NCBI GenBank assembly: GCA_945836355.1
Contig: CAMALD010000050.1
Location: 1 to 7,995 of the forward strand
From: an uncultured Lachnospiraceae bacterium
Lineage (GTDB): Bacteria; Bacillota; Clostridia; Lachnospirales; Lachnospiraceae
Direction of reading: 5' to 3'
Length of the DNA stretch: 7,995 nucleotides
Positions 1-5,806 of this stretch are shown here, in pieces. The notes under the pieces are model-generated. The model ran no database searches. It had not been told where the DNA came from and worked only from the letters and a program-made list of their open reading frames with translations. The translations under genes and the position numbers were made by a program. Numbering within the stretch: the stretch's first letter is position 1; each line of letters opens with the position of its first letter.

Positions 1-260
1 AGACCATCGTTGAGGGCAAGGCTTCCTTCGAGAAGTGGGGTCCGTTCGAGGATATCGAGATCATGAATGACTGGTCCGGCAGAACTTCCGATAAGTTTGT
101 ACCGGATATGAATGATGCAAGCTACAAGGCACAGCTCAAGTCCGCTATGGAGACCCGTGTGAAGGCTGTTGAAGACTTCGCTACCAAGAAGGAAGGCTAT
201 GATAAGCTTCCGGATGAGGCTCTCGCAGCACTCAAGAAGCTCGTTGACGCTTTGAACTAA
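1..260 (+). CDS. C-terminal part of an unidentified protein (5' end outside window)
   Basis: The frame beginning at base 3 is open from the window edge to the TAA at 258-260 and gives 85 residues. There is an in-frame ATG at 63, but the open frame and coding character continue upstream to the edge, so 63 is probably an internal Met. The visible tail has a WGPFED..NDWSGRTSD segment followed by a charged, Lys/Glu/Ala-rich helical end (KLPDEALAALKKLVDALN). There is no membrane segment. Codons are strongly biased to AAG, CTC, GAC and TTC, unlike the downstream genes, which suggests a highly expressed, probably cytoplasmic protein. A strong terminator follows 13 bases after the stop, so this is the last gene of its unit. 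I do not recognise the family and assign no function. Confidence 0.8.
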   Translation, partial: TIVEGKASFEKWGPFEDIEIMNDWSGRTSDKFVPDMNDASYKAQLKSAMETRVKAVEDFATKKEGYDKLPDEALAALKKLVDALN

Positions 261-273
261 TTTTATTAAATTT

Positions 274-305
274 AAAACGGGGCTGTTCGCACAGCCCCGT
301 TTTTT
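274..305 (+). terminator. Rho-independent terminator of the 5' partial gene
   Basis: A perfect 10-bp stem, ACGGGGCTGT (277-286) with ACAGCCCCGT (291-300), closes a TCGC loop. It is flanked by AAA on the left and a run of six T (300-305) on the right, so the stem can extend by A-U pairs. The GC-rich stem plus U-tract is a textbook intrinsic terminator. It isolates the upstream gene from the esterase starting at 357. Confidence 0.95.
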
Positions 306-356
306 GCATTATAGGATATTACAACAATTATTCTAAAAAAGAGAGGGTATTTACTT

Positions 357-1154
357 ATGGCACATTTAAGTGGTGTATTTTTTTCCAAGACTCTGGCAAG
401 ACCTGTGCATTATACTGCCGTATTGAGCAATGACAACGCGGGGGACACATCGTCCAACCCGCATTACAAAAGACCTGCAAAATCCGTGTATCTGCTTCAC
501 GGATACAGCGGATGTGATACTGACTGGTTTACCAACGCTCCTCTGGGCGATCTGGCAAACGAATACAATGTAAATTTCTTTATGCCATGCGGCGACAACA
601 GCTTCTATCTCGACCAAAAGGCAAGCGGATTCCAGTACGCGCATTATGTAGGTGAGGAATTTGTAAACTACACCCGCCAAACCTTCGGTCTGTCCACCGA
701 CCGTAACGACACCTACATCGGCGGCTTGTCGATGGGAGGCTTTGGCGCTCTCCACACCGCATTGATGTTCCCGGAAACCTTTTCCAAAACACTGGCTCTG
801 TCCTCCGCACTCCTTGTCAATGGTCTCAAATCCATGAAAAAGGGTGAGGGCAATCCGGTTGCCAACTATGAATACTATGAGCAGATGTTCGGTGATCTTT
901 CCAAGGTTGCTGACTCCGACAACAATCCTGAAGTGCTGGTGCGCAAGCTTGTAGAGAGCAAGTCCGTCATTCCGGATATTTATCTTGCCTGCGGCACCGA
1001 GGATTTCTTAATTGGCCCGAACACCGCCTTCAAGGAGTTCCTGGATTCTCTCAATGTACCGGTGACCTTCTTTACCGGTCCGGGCATCCATGATTTCGTA
1101 TTCTGGAGAGCACAGCTTGCCGCCGGTCTGAAATGGGCACTTGGCGACGAATAA
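357..1154 (+). CDS. Cytoplasmic alpha/beta-hydrolase esterase (CE1 / EstA-like, esterase D superfamily)
   Basis: This 265-residue serine esterase has no signal peptide or membrane segment, so it should act in the cytoplasm. The fold landmarks are in order: the oxyanion-loop motif LLHGYSG (46-52), then the nucleophile elbow GLSMGG with Ser125, the probable acid Asp216 (ACGTEDF) and the catalytic His245 (GIHDF), followed by an aromatic FW pair. This matches the putative esterase family (Pfam PF00756) that includes tributyrin esterase EstA, S-formylglutathione hydrolase and CE1 feruloyl/acetyl-xylan esterases. The ATG at 357 follows GAGAGGG (341-347) at 9 nt, a good ribosome binding site. It is a single-gene unit after a terminator, and its stop lies 2 bp from that of the convergent CE2 gene. 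The substrate cannot be read from the sequence: short-chain acyl esters, acetylated sugars or hydroxycinnamates are all possible. Confidence 0.92.
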   Translation: MAHLSGVFFSKTLARPVHYTAVLSNDNAGDTSSNPHYKRPAKSVYLLHGYSGCDTDWFTNAPLGDLANEYNVNFFMPCGDNSFYLDQKASGFQYAHYVGEEFVNYTRQTFGLSTDRNDTYIGGLSMGGFGALHTALMFPETFSKTLALSSALLVNGLKSMKKGEGNPVANYEYYEQMFGDLSKVADSDNNPEVLVRKLVESKSVIPDIYLACGTEDFLIGPNTAFKEFLDSLNVPVTFFTGPGIHDFVFWRAQLAAGLKWALGDE

Positions 1155-1156
1155 CA

Positions 1157-2254
1157 TTACAGCCACTGTTTACATAGCTCCGCCAGTCTTGCCGAGGCAA
1201 TCTTGTGCGTTGTCTCACTCGGATGCCAGTCGGTACCGATACCATTCTCTTCCCTCTGGCCCTCAAATTCAACATAGTGAAGACGGGAATCTCCTTCTTC
1301 CCTTCTCCGCTCTGCAAACTCCGAGATTGCCCGGCATAATGTGCGGTCCATAATTCCCATGCAGCATACGATTTCCACATCATTGCCATAATTGTCCCTG
1401 ACCTTCCGGTACAGTTCCAAATAGGCATCGATAAACATCTTCTCACGCTCCGAAATACTGCGGGTATAGCTGGCATCGTTCGTTCCCAGATAGATGACCA
1501 CCATGTCCGGGCGAAATCCCGATACATCCCATGCATCCGGCGCAATTCCCAGCCGGCTGCTGAGCGAAGCATTGGTATACGGATAAAGCTGCGGCATCAA
1601 AATCGTAGTATCCGGCTCGTTCTGCTCCTCCGGAATCCAGTCACTGATCAGACCGATACCACTCCATGAAACCAGTTGATAGTCCGCATTCAGCGCATTC
1701 GCCGTGCGCACCGCGTAAGCCTTCATCGGATTCTCCTGCGTGGTTTCAAAAATGTCCACATTCCAGACACCCTCGACTCCGTAGCCGCAGGTAATGGAAT
1801 CCCCGATAAATTCAATCCTCCTGCCGCGTTCCGGCAGTGCTCTCAGCTTGGCATCATCATCGACCGTCAGATACCGGATGCCTGCGACCCCGAATGCATT
1901 CTCCGAATATTTCACTATGCGCACCGCCAGCTCCTCCGGCAGCTTTTCCACTGCCACACCGCGCCATTTTGCATATTCCTCACGGTCAAATATCAGATAC
2001 TCCGCTTCCTCCGTATCCAGCTCAAAACGCTTCCACGGCTCGGCATCTTCCCCGACAAGGACACCGATGCAGCCGCGCTTACCATCCTCTCTGTACCAGG
2101 CGTCCGTCACAATTTGTGCCAAAATACGATTTCCCGTATAATAAAATCCAATCTCCGAGGCGGAATATCCAAGATAGCATATCCCGTCATGGTACAAAAT
2201 GCGGCCGAGCTGCTTCACGTTTTTACTTTCTTTTGTGATTATCTCTTTTCTCAT
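1157..2254 (-). CDS. CE2-type SGNH acetylesterase (carbohydrate esterase, cytoplasmic)
   Basis: This 365-residue protein has two domains: an N-terminal beta-rich, jelly-roll-like domain (about 10-140) and an SGNH/GDSL hydrolase domain (about 147-365). The second opens with FIGDSITCGYG (nucleophile Ser153), continues with a WSG block (Gly199) and GTND (Asn259 for the oxyanion hole), and ends with DWHPS (His344). The two-domain layout and the GDSITCGYG block are typical of carbohydrate esterase family 2, whose characterised members deacetylate xylan, glucomannan or their oligosaccharides. Asp342 lies two residues before His344 rather than the SGNH-typical three; Thr341 holds that position. There is no signal peptide, so the likely substrates are imported acetylated oligosaccharides. 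The longest frame begins with GTG at 2260, but AAGGAG at 2262-2267 lies 7 nt from the ATG at 2254 and decides for the shorter form. It lies 88 bp downstream of the GH95 gene, same strand. Confidence 0.9.
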   Translation of the reverse strand: MRKEIITKESKNVKQLGRILYHDGICYLGYSASEIGFYYTGNRILAQIVTDAWYREDGKRGCIGVLVGEDAEPWKRFELDTEEAEYLIFDREEYAKWRGVAVEKLPEELAVRIVKYSENAFGVAGIRYLTVDDDAKLRALPERGRRIEFIGDSITCGYGVEGVWNVDIFETTQENPMKAYAVRTANALNADYQLVSWSGIGLISDWIPEEQNEPDTTILMPQLYPYTNASLSSRLGIAPDAWDVSGFRPDMVVIYLGTNDASYTRSISEREKMFIDAYLELYRKVRDNYGNDVEIVCCMGIMDRTLCRAISEFAERRREEGDSRLHYVEFEGQREENGIGTDWHPSETTHKIASARLAELCKQWL

Positions 2255-2261
2255 ATACACT

Positions 2262-2267
2262 CTCCTT
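2262..2267 (-). promoter_or_regulatory. Shine-Dalgarno AAGGAG deciding the CE2 esterase start
   Basis: On the minus strand AAGGAG sits 7 nt before the ATG at 2254 but directly against the GTG at 2260. Normal spacing selects the ATG. Only two bases separate this site from the inverted repeat at 2270-2304, so a hairpin there could affect ribosome access. Confidence 0.75.
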
Positions 2268-2269
2268 AA

Positions 2270-2304
2270 GCTTTTGCAGTAAAATCAGACTTTACTGCAA
2301 AAGC
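2270..2304. repeat. Perfect 14-bp inverted repeat upstream of the CE2 esterase gene
   Basis: The arms GCTTTTGCAGTAAA (2270-2283) and TTTACTGCAAAAGC (2291-2304) are exact reverse complements around a 7-nt spacer. No T-run follows on either strand: the minus-strand continuation is the ribosome binding site of the CE2 gene, so it is not a classical terminator. It could be an operator for a dimeric regulator, or an RNA hairpin between the GH95 and CE2 cistrons that blocks exonucleases or adjusts CE2 translation. Confidence 0.8.
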
Positions 2305-2342
2305 AAGACTCTTCTCAAAAAGCAGCTATCCGGCAGAGCTGT

Positions 2343-4556
2343 TTACTTCCAATCCAGCCAGCAGCTCTCTCCTGCCCCCAGATGCAGCTCCTGTATTTTA
2401 TCCTGATACCGTACCTTGGTGTCGATATCCGCTTTCGCACGAATCACACACTCGGTCAGCAGACCGTCCTTCCACGCCATATCCACCTCGGCTCCTCCGC
2501 GCACGCACAGCCCCTTCACACAGCCCTCTGCCCATTCTGCAGGAAGTGCCGGCAACAGTACAATACGCTCCATCGTGCTCTGCACCAGCATCTCACCGAT
2601 TGCTGCTGCAGCACCGAAATTACCGTCAATCTGGAACGGAGGATGATTATCAAAGAGATTCGGCAGCGTGGACTGCTTATAAAGTGCCAGCAGATTCTTG
2701 TATGCCTCCTCGCCATCCCAGAGCTTTGCATAGTGATTGATAATCCATGCACGGCTCCAGCCGGTATGTCCGCCTCCGTGCGCCAATCTGCCCTCCAGCG
2801 TCACTCGCGCTGCCTTCGCAAGCTCCGGTGTGCCATCCACCGTAATCTGGCAGGACGGATGCAGACCATACAGATGTGAAATATGGCGGTGCCCCGGCTC
2901 GGCCTCCTCGTATTCCTTCTCCCATTCCAGAATCTGTCCCTTGCTGCCAATCTGTGTCGGCACCAGACGTACACAGGCGTCCGCAAATTCTTTCGTCAAT
3001 TCATCCTCAATGCCAAGCAGCTTAGCCGCTTCAATGCACTGGTTAAACAAATCCCGCAGAATCTGATTGTCCATTGTCACGCCCATACCGTTTGCGCCCC
3101 GCACTCCGCTCGGCAGAATATAGGTATTCTCCGGTGAGGTCGAAGGACAGGTTTTCAAATATCCGTCATCCTCAATCAAAAAATCAAGGAAGAATAAGGC
3201 TGCCTCGCGCATGATCGGATAGCTCTCACGCAGAAAATCCAGATCCTTTGTGTATTCATAATGCATCCACTGATGGGTACACAGCCAGGCAGCGCCCATT
3301 ACCCAGTAAGAGGCCGGAATCCATATATCCTGCACGGCAGTATCACCCCAGATATCCGTATTGTGATGAGCCACAAAACCACGGCAGCCATACATCTTTC
3401 TCGCCGTCACCTTACCGTTCGGCAGCATTCTCCTGATGTGGTCGAACAAAGGCATATGGCACTCGGAAAGGTTCGTATTCTCCGCAAGCCAGTAATTCAT
3501 CTCCGTATTGATGTTGATGGTGTACTTGCAATCCCACGGCGGAGCCATGTCCTTATTCCAGATTCCCTGAAGGTTGGCAGGTAATGTGCCCGGTCTGCTG
3601 CAGGAAATCAACAGGTAACGTCCAAAATTAAAATAAAGCTCGGTCAATCCGAAATCCGACGCATCAAGGTTCTTTAAACGCTCATCCGTCGGTATCCCGT
3701 CAAAAGCACTGTCACCGTGGAGGTCAAGCTTCACCCGGTCAAAAAGCCGTCTGTAATCCGCCATATGCCGCGCTTTCAGCTCCTCATAGGTGAACTGCAT
3801 TGCGTTCTCCGTCTTTTCCCACACCGTCTCCTTGAGGTTTGGATAACGGAATGTGGTGCCTGCGGAAAACAGCAGCGTTACCTCCTTTGCCCCTTTTATC
3901 ACCAGACGCTCACCGATTACCTCGCAGGTGCCGCCTGCCACGCGCGCGCGCAGCATCATATTAAGGTCTACGCCGTCACCGCCTATTTTGGCACCCAGCA
4001 TTATGGTATCCTCTGTATATTTGCCGGCATAATCATAGAATTTGTGGCGGGTAAGCAGCGGTGTCAGTCCGATTCCTGCCGGGTCTTCCGTCTCAAAATG
4101 CATCACAATCACATCATCCGCTGCCGTTGCAAAAATCTCACGGCGATGCGCATATCCGTTCACCTTAAATGTGACGGTATGCAACGCATCCGCAAGCTCC
4201 AGCTCTCGCCTGTAATCCGTGACCTCCCCGTTCAAGCCCGAAAAATAAAGCTGGATATCTCCCAGCGTCTGATAGGAGCGCTGCCCCTGCGGTGTGCCGG
4301 AAAGGGCATTCATCATCAACTCCTCCGCCTCCGGAATCTGCCCGTTTCTGATGTATTCACGAATCTTCGGAAGATTCTTCAATGCATCCGGATTATTGCG
4401 GTCCAACGGTCCACCATACCATACACTATCCTCATTTACCTGTAAATGCTCTTCCTGTACACCACCAAAAATCATTGCTCCCAGCCTGCCATTACCAATC
4501 GGCAATGCCTGATTCCAATCCCAGGTAGATGATGTATACCATAATTTTGTGCTCAT
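2343..4556 (-). CDS. GH95 exo-alpha-L-fucosidase / alpha-L-galactosidase
   Basis: This 737-residue inverting exo-glycosidase of family GH95 is near the usual family length and shows all parts: an N-terminal beta domain with LPIGNGRLGAMIFGG (about 18-32) and VNEDSVWYGGP, then an (alpha/alpha)6 barrel and a short C-terminal beta domain. By alignment from memory to Bifidobacterium AfcA, Asn348 and Asn350 (NINTEMNYW) and Asp644 (QIDGNFG) match the water-activating residues Asn421, Asn423 and Asp766. Glu476 (SPENTY) matches the general acid Glu566. Thr346 takes the place of AfcA His419, which hints at L-galactose acceptance. There is no signal peptide, so it likely acts in the cytoplasm on imported oligosaccharides. 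The frame stays open to a TTG at 4628, but the extra 24 residues look non-family. The ATG at 4556 gives the family-like start MSTKLWYTSS and has a G-rich ribosome binding site. It lies 77 bp after the lipoprotein esterase. Confidence 0.95.
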   Translation of the reverse strand: MSTKLWYTSSTWDWNQALPIGNGRLGAMIFGGVQEEHLQVNEDSVWYGGPLDRNNPDALKNLPKIREYIRNGQIPEAEELMMNALSGTPQGQRSYQTLGDIQLYFSGLNGEVTDYRRELELADALHTVTFKVNGYAHRREIFATAADDVIVMHFETEDPAGIGLTPLLTRHKFYDYAGKYTEDTIMLGAKIGGDGVDLNMMLRARVAGGTCEVIGERLVIKGAKEVTLLFSAGTTFRYPNLKETVWEKTENAMQFTYEELKARHMADYRRLFDRVKLDLHGDSAFDGIPTDERLKNLDASDFGLTELYFNFGRYLLISCSRPGTLPANLQGIWNKDMAPPWDCKYTININTEMNYWLAENTNLSECHMPLFDHIRRMLPNGKVTARKMYGCRGFVAHHNTDIWGDTAVQDIWIPASYWVMGAAWLCTHQWMHYEYTKDLDFLRESYPIMREAALFFLDFLIEDDGYLKTCPSTSPENTYILPSGVRGANGMGVTMDNQILRDLFNQCIEAAKLLGIEDELTKEFADACVRLVPTQIGSKGQILEWEKEYEEAEPGHRHISHLYGLHPSCQITVDGTPELAKAARVTLEGRLAHGGGHTGWSRAWIINHYAKLWDGEEAYKNLLALYKQSTLPNLFDNHPPFQIDGNFGAAAAIGEMLVQSTMERIVLLPALPAEWAEGCVKGLCVRGGAEVDMAWKDGLLTECVIRAKADIDTKVRYQDKIQELHLGAGESCWLDWK

Positions 4557-4563
4557 CCGAGTA

Positions 4564-4568
4564 CCCCC
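4564..4568 (-). promoter_or_regulatory. G-rich ribosome binding site for GH95
   Basis: On the minus strand GGGGG lies 7 nt before the ATG at 4556 and is the only Shine-Dalgarno-like sequence suitably placed for any candidate start. Neither the TTG at 4628 nor the internal ATG at 4574 has one. It departs from the AGGAG consensus, so the site may be of modest strength. Confidence 0.5.
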
Positions 4569-4577
4569 AGTCATTAT

Positions 4578-4594
4578 TTTTGCTTTCAGCAAAA
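4578..4594. repeat. Short inverted repeat TTTTGCT-TTC-AGCAAAA before GH95
   Basis: The arms TTTTGCT (4578-4584) and AGCAAAA (4588-4594) are perfect complements around a 3-nt loop. The outer TTTTGC/GCAAAA pair recurs in the larger inverted repeat before the CE2 gene (2270-2304). It partly overlaps the longer hairpin at 4592-4620, so in RNA the two may compete. Its role is unknown and chance is possible for a motif this short. Confidence 0.45.
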
Positions 4595-4620
4595 GGAGAA
4601 GCCAAGCTGACTTCCCCTTT
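4592..4620 (-). terminator. Weak terminator or attenuator hairpin between the lipoprotein esterase and GH95
   Basis: Read on the minus strand, AAAGGGGAAG pairs with CTTCTCCTTT (10 bp with one G-U pair) around a 9-nt loop. Only about four U residues end and follow the stem before GCT. It begins 13 bases after the esterase stop (4634) and ends before the GH95 ribosome binding site. This placement suits partial termination that sets the esterase to GH95 ratio. The U-tract is short, so readthrough is likely and the call is tentative. Confidence 0.4.
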
Positions 4621-4633
4621 ATTACCAATACAC

Positions 4634-5755
4634 TTAGTTCTTAAAAAATGTAGATACGAAATTGTACCATCCGGTGCGAATCGCCTTCGAATCATGGTCT
4701 GCACCCGGAACTTCAAACCAGGTATGCTCCACGCCGTTGTTCGTCAGGATGTTGTGATAGCTCTCCGGGAACTTGCCGACTACACCATCCTTCGTGCCAC
4801 AGCATATCATAAACACATACGGAAGCTCTGACCCTTCAGGAAAATGCATATCCTCCTCGGCCATCTGCCCAACATGTGTCATTGCCCAGTCCTTTGCCGG
4901 TGTAACACCCGGCGCCGGTGCAATTGCCCCGATATACCCAAATAAATCCGGACGGGAAAGACCGATGAACAGGGTCTCACGCCCGCCCATGGAGAAGCCT
5001 GCAATCGCTGTATTTTCTCTTCCGGTCAGGACCGAATAATTAGACTCTATGTACGGCATCAGGTCATTCACGAGATCGTTGATAAAATTGTCATACGGAG
5101 CAACCGCTTCCTGAGTAAAGCCCGGTTTCTGGCTTTCATCCCATGCGGCATACATATTCGGCATGACAACAATCATCTCTTTTGCCTGACCGTCTGCTGC
5201 CAGATTTGCAGTAATTTCTTTGATGTGGTTGTTTGAATCCCCCATAAAGGAATATTCATCACCAAAAATACCATGTAAAAGATAAACTACCGGATATTTC
5301 TTCTCCTCGGAATAATCCGCCGGAAGCAGGATATTAAATCCTCGCTCCATGCCGGTGGTCTCGGAATGATATGTTTCATGCTTTACTGTACCATACTTTA
5401 CATCACTGCGGGTTACATATGCCTCCACCGGGCACTCTGCTTCAATTGAAAAACCGTTCACTTCTATTCCTCCCTGGGTGTCTTCCATATTCTCATTTTC
5501 CGCCGGTATTGCCGTAGGCGTCAGTTCCGTTGTCGGTGTCGATGTCGGCGTTGGTGTGGGCTCCGGGGTTGGTGTCAGTGTCGGCTCCGGTGTCACCTCT
5601 GCTGTGGTCGGCTCTGCCTCCGGTGTCGCTGCCACCTGTGTAACCACGGTTTCCGAATTATCCTTTGCGCTCTCCTGATTATCCGACTCCTTCCCACAGC
5701 CGGCTACAAGCAACAGCATCGCACCGGCAAGCAAAGCAACTCTCTTTTTCCTCAT
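4634..5755 (-). CDS. Surface lipoprotein CE1 esterase (feruloyl/acetyl-xylan esterase-like)
   Basis: This 373-residue protein starts with a lipoprotein signal: basic MRKKR, hydrophobic core, then lipobox VAGC with Cys20 as the lipidation site. Residues 21-90 are a disordered, Thr/Pro-rich spacer that would hold the enzyme away from the membrane. The catalytic domain (about 97-373) is CE1-like: LLHGIFG (159-165), nucleophile elbow GFSMGG with Ser255, probable acid Asp323 (CCGTKDG) and base His354 (GADHD). Several stretches, such as YLLHGI, MPYIESNYSV, FSMGG and YIGAI, resemble the feruloyl esterase domain of Clostridium thermocellum XynZ. The likely role is removal of feruloyl or acetyl esters from xylan at the cell surface; the acyl group is not provable from sequence. 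The ribosome binding site is weak (AGAGTG, 5 nt from the ATG). It lies 51 bp after the receptor gene with no terminator visible between them. Confidence 0.9.
   Translation of the reverse strand: MRKKRVALLAGAMLLLVAGCGKESDNQESAKDNSETVVTQVAATPEAEPTTAEVTPEPTLTPTPEPTPTPTSTPTTELTPTAIPAENENMEDTQGGIEVNGFSIEAECPVEAYVTRSDVKYGTVKHETYHSETTGMERGFNILLPADYSEEKKYPVVYLLHGIFGDEYSFMGDSNNHIKEITANLAADGQAKEMIVVMPNMYAAWDESQKPGFTQEAVAPYDNFINDLVNDLMPYIESNYSVLTGRENTAIAGFSMGGRETLFIGLSRPDLFGYIGAIAPAPGVTPAKDWAMTHVGQMAEEDMHFPEGSELPYVFMICCGTKDGVVGKFPESYHNILTNNGVEHTWFEVPGADHDSKAIRTGWYNFVSTFFKN
5504..5626 (-). repeat. Low-complexity Thr/Pro/Glu linker-coding tract
   Basis: This stretch encodes residues 44-84 of the lipoprotein esterase, built mostly from four-residue units of the type xxPT (PEPT, LTPT, PTPT, STPT). 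The DNA is a degenerate tandem array rich in GTGTCGG/GTTGGTG on the plus strand. Codons differ between units, so it is not a fresh slippage product. Such linkers are common in secreted clostridial glycan-acting proteins and serve as flexible, possibly glycosylated spacers. Confidence 0.85.
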
Positions 5756-5806
5756 AATAGCACTCTATTTCTGTATCGTTTCCTGTGTTGCATATATGTA
5801 AGTTCA

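Noticed and set aside
304..334. Promoter candidate TTGCAT-19-TATTCT before the plus-strand esterase.
   Set aside because: The spacing is long and the -10 poor, and transcription would start in the ribosome binding site, leaving almost no leader.
1676..2269. Plus-strand open frame of 197 codons opposite the CE2 esterase gene.
   Set aside because: It is antisense to a well-supported CE2 gene, is rich in His, Arg, Cys and Pro as expected from a shadow frame, and has no family motif.
3717..4445. Plus-strand open frame of 242 codons opposite GH95.
   Set aside because: It lies fully inside the GH95 coding region on the other strand, has a His/Cys/Arg-rich composition and no domain, whereas GH95 motifs are intact on the minus strand.
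4557..4628. N-terminal extension of GH95 from TTG 4628 with a hydrophobic run (SAWLLLLLK) that resembles a signal peptide.
   Set aside because: There is no ribosome binding site at 4628, the hydrophobic run is too short and lacks a cleavage site, and the segment covers the intercistronic hairpins. The ATG at 4556 starts the family-like N-terminus.
5478..5678. Plus-strand open frame encoding a Gly/Val/Ser repeat (VGVGVGSGVGVS) that could look like an elastin-like peptide.
   Set aside because: It is the exact antisense of the Thr/Pro linker of the lipoprotein esterase. It has no ribosome binding site, and the composition follows from the repeat on the coding strand.
5756..5806. Searched the chemoreceptor-esterase gap for a terminator or promoter.
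   Set aside because: Only a trivial CATATATG palindrome is present; no stem with a T-run and no convincing -35/-10 pair.
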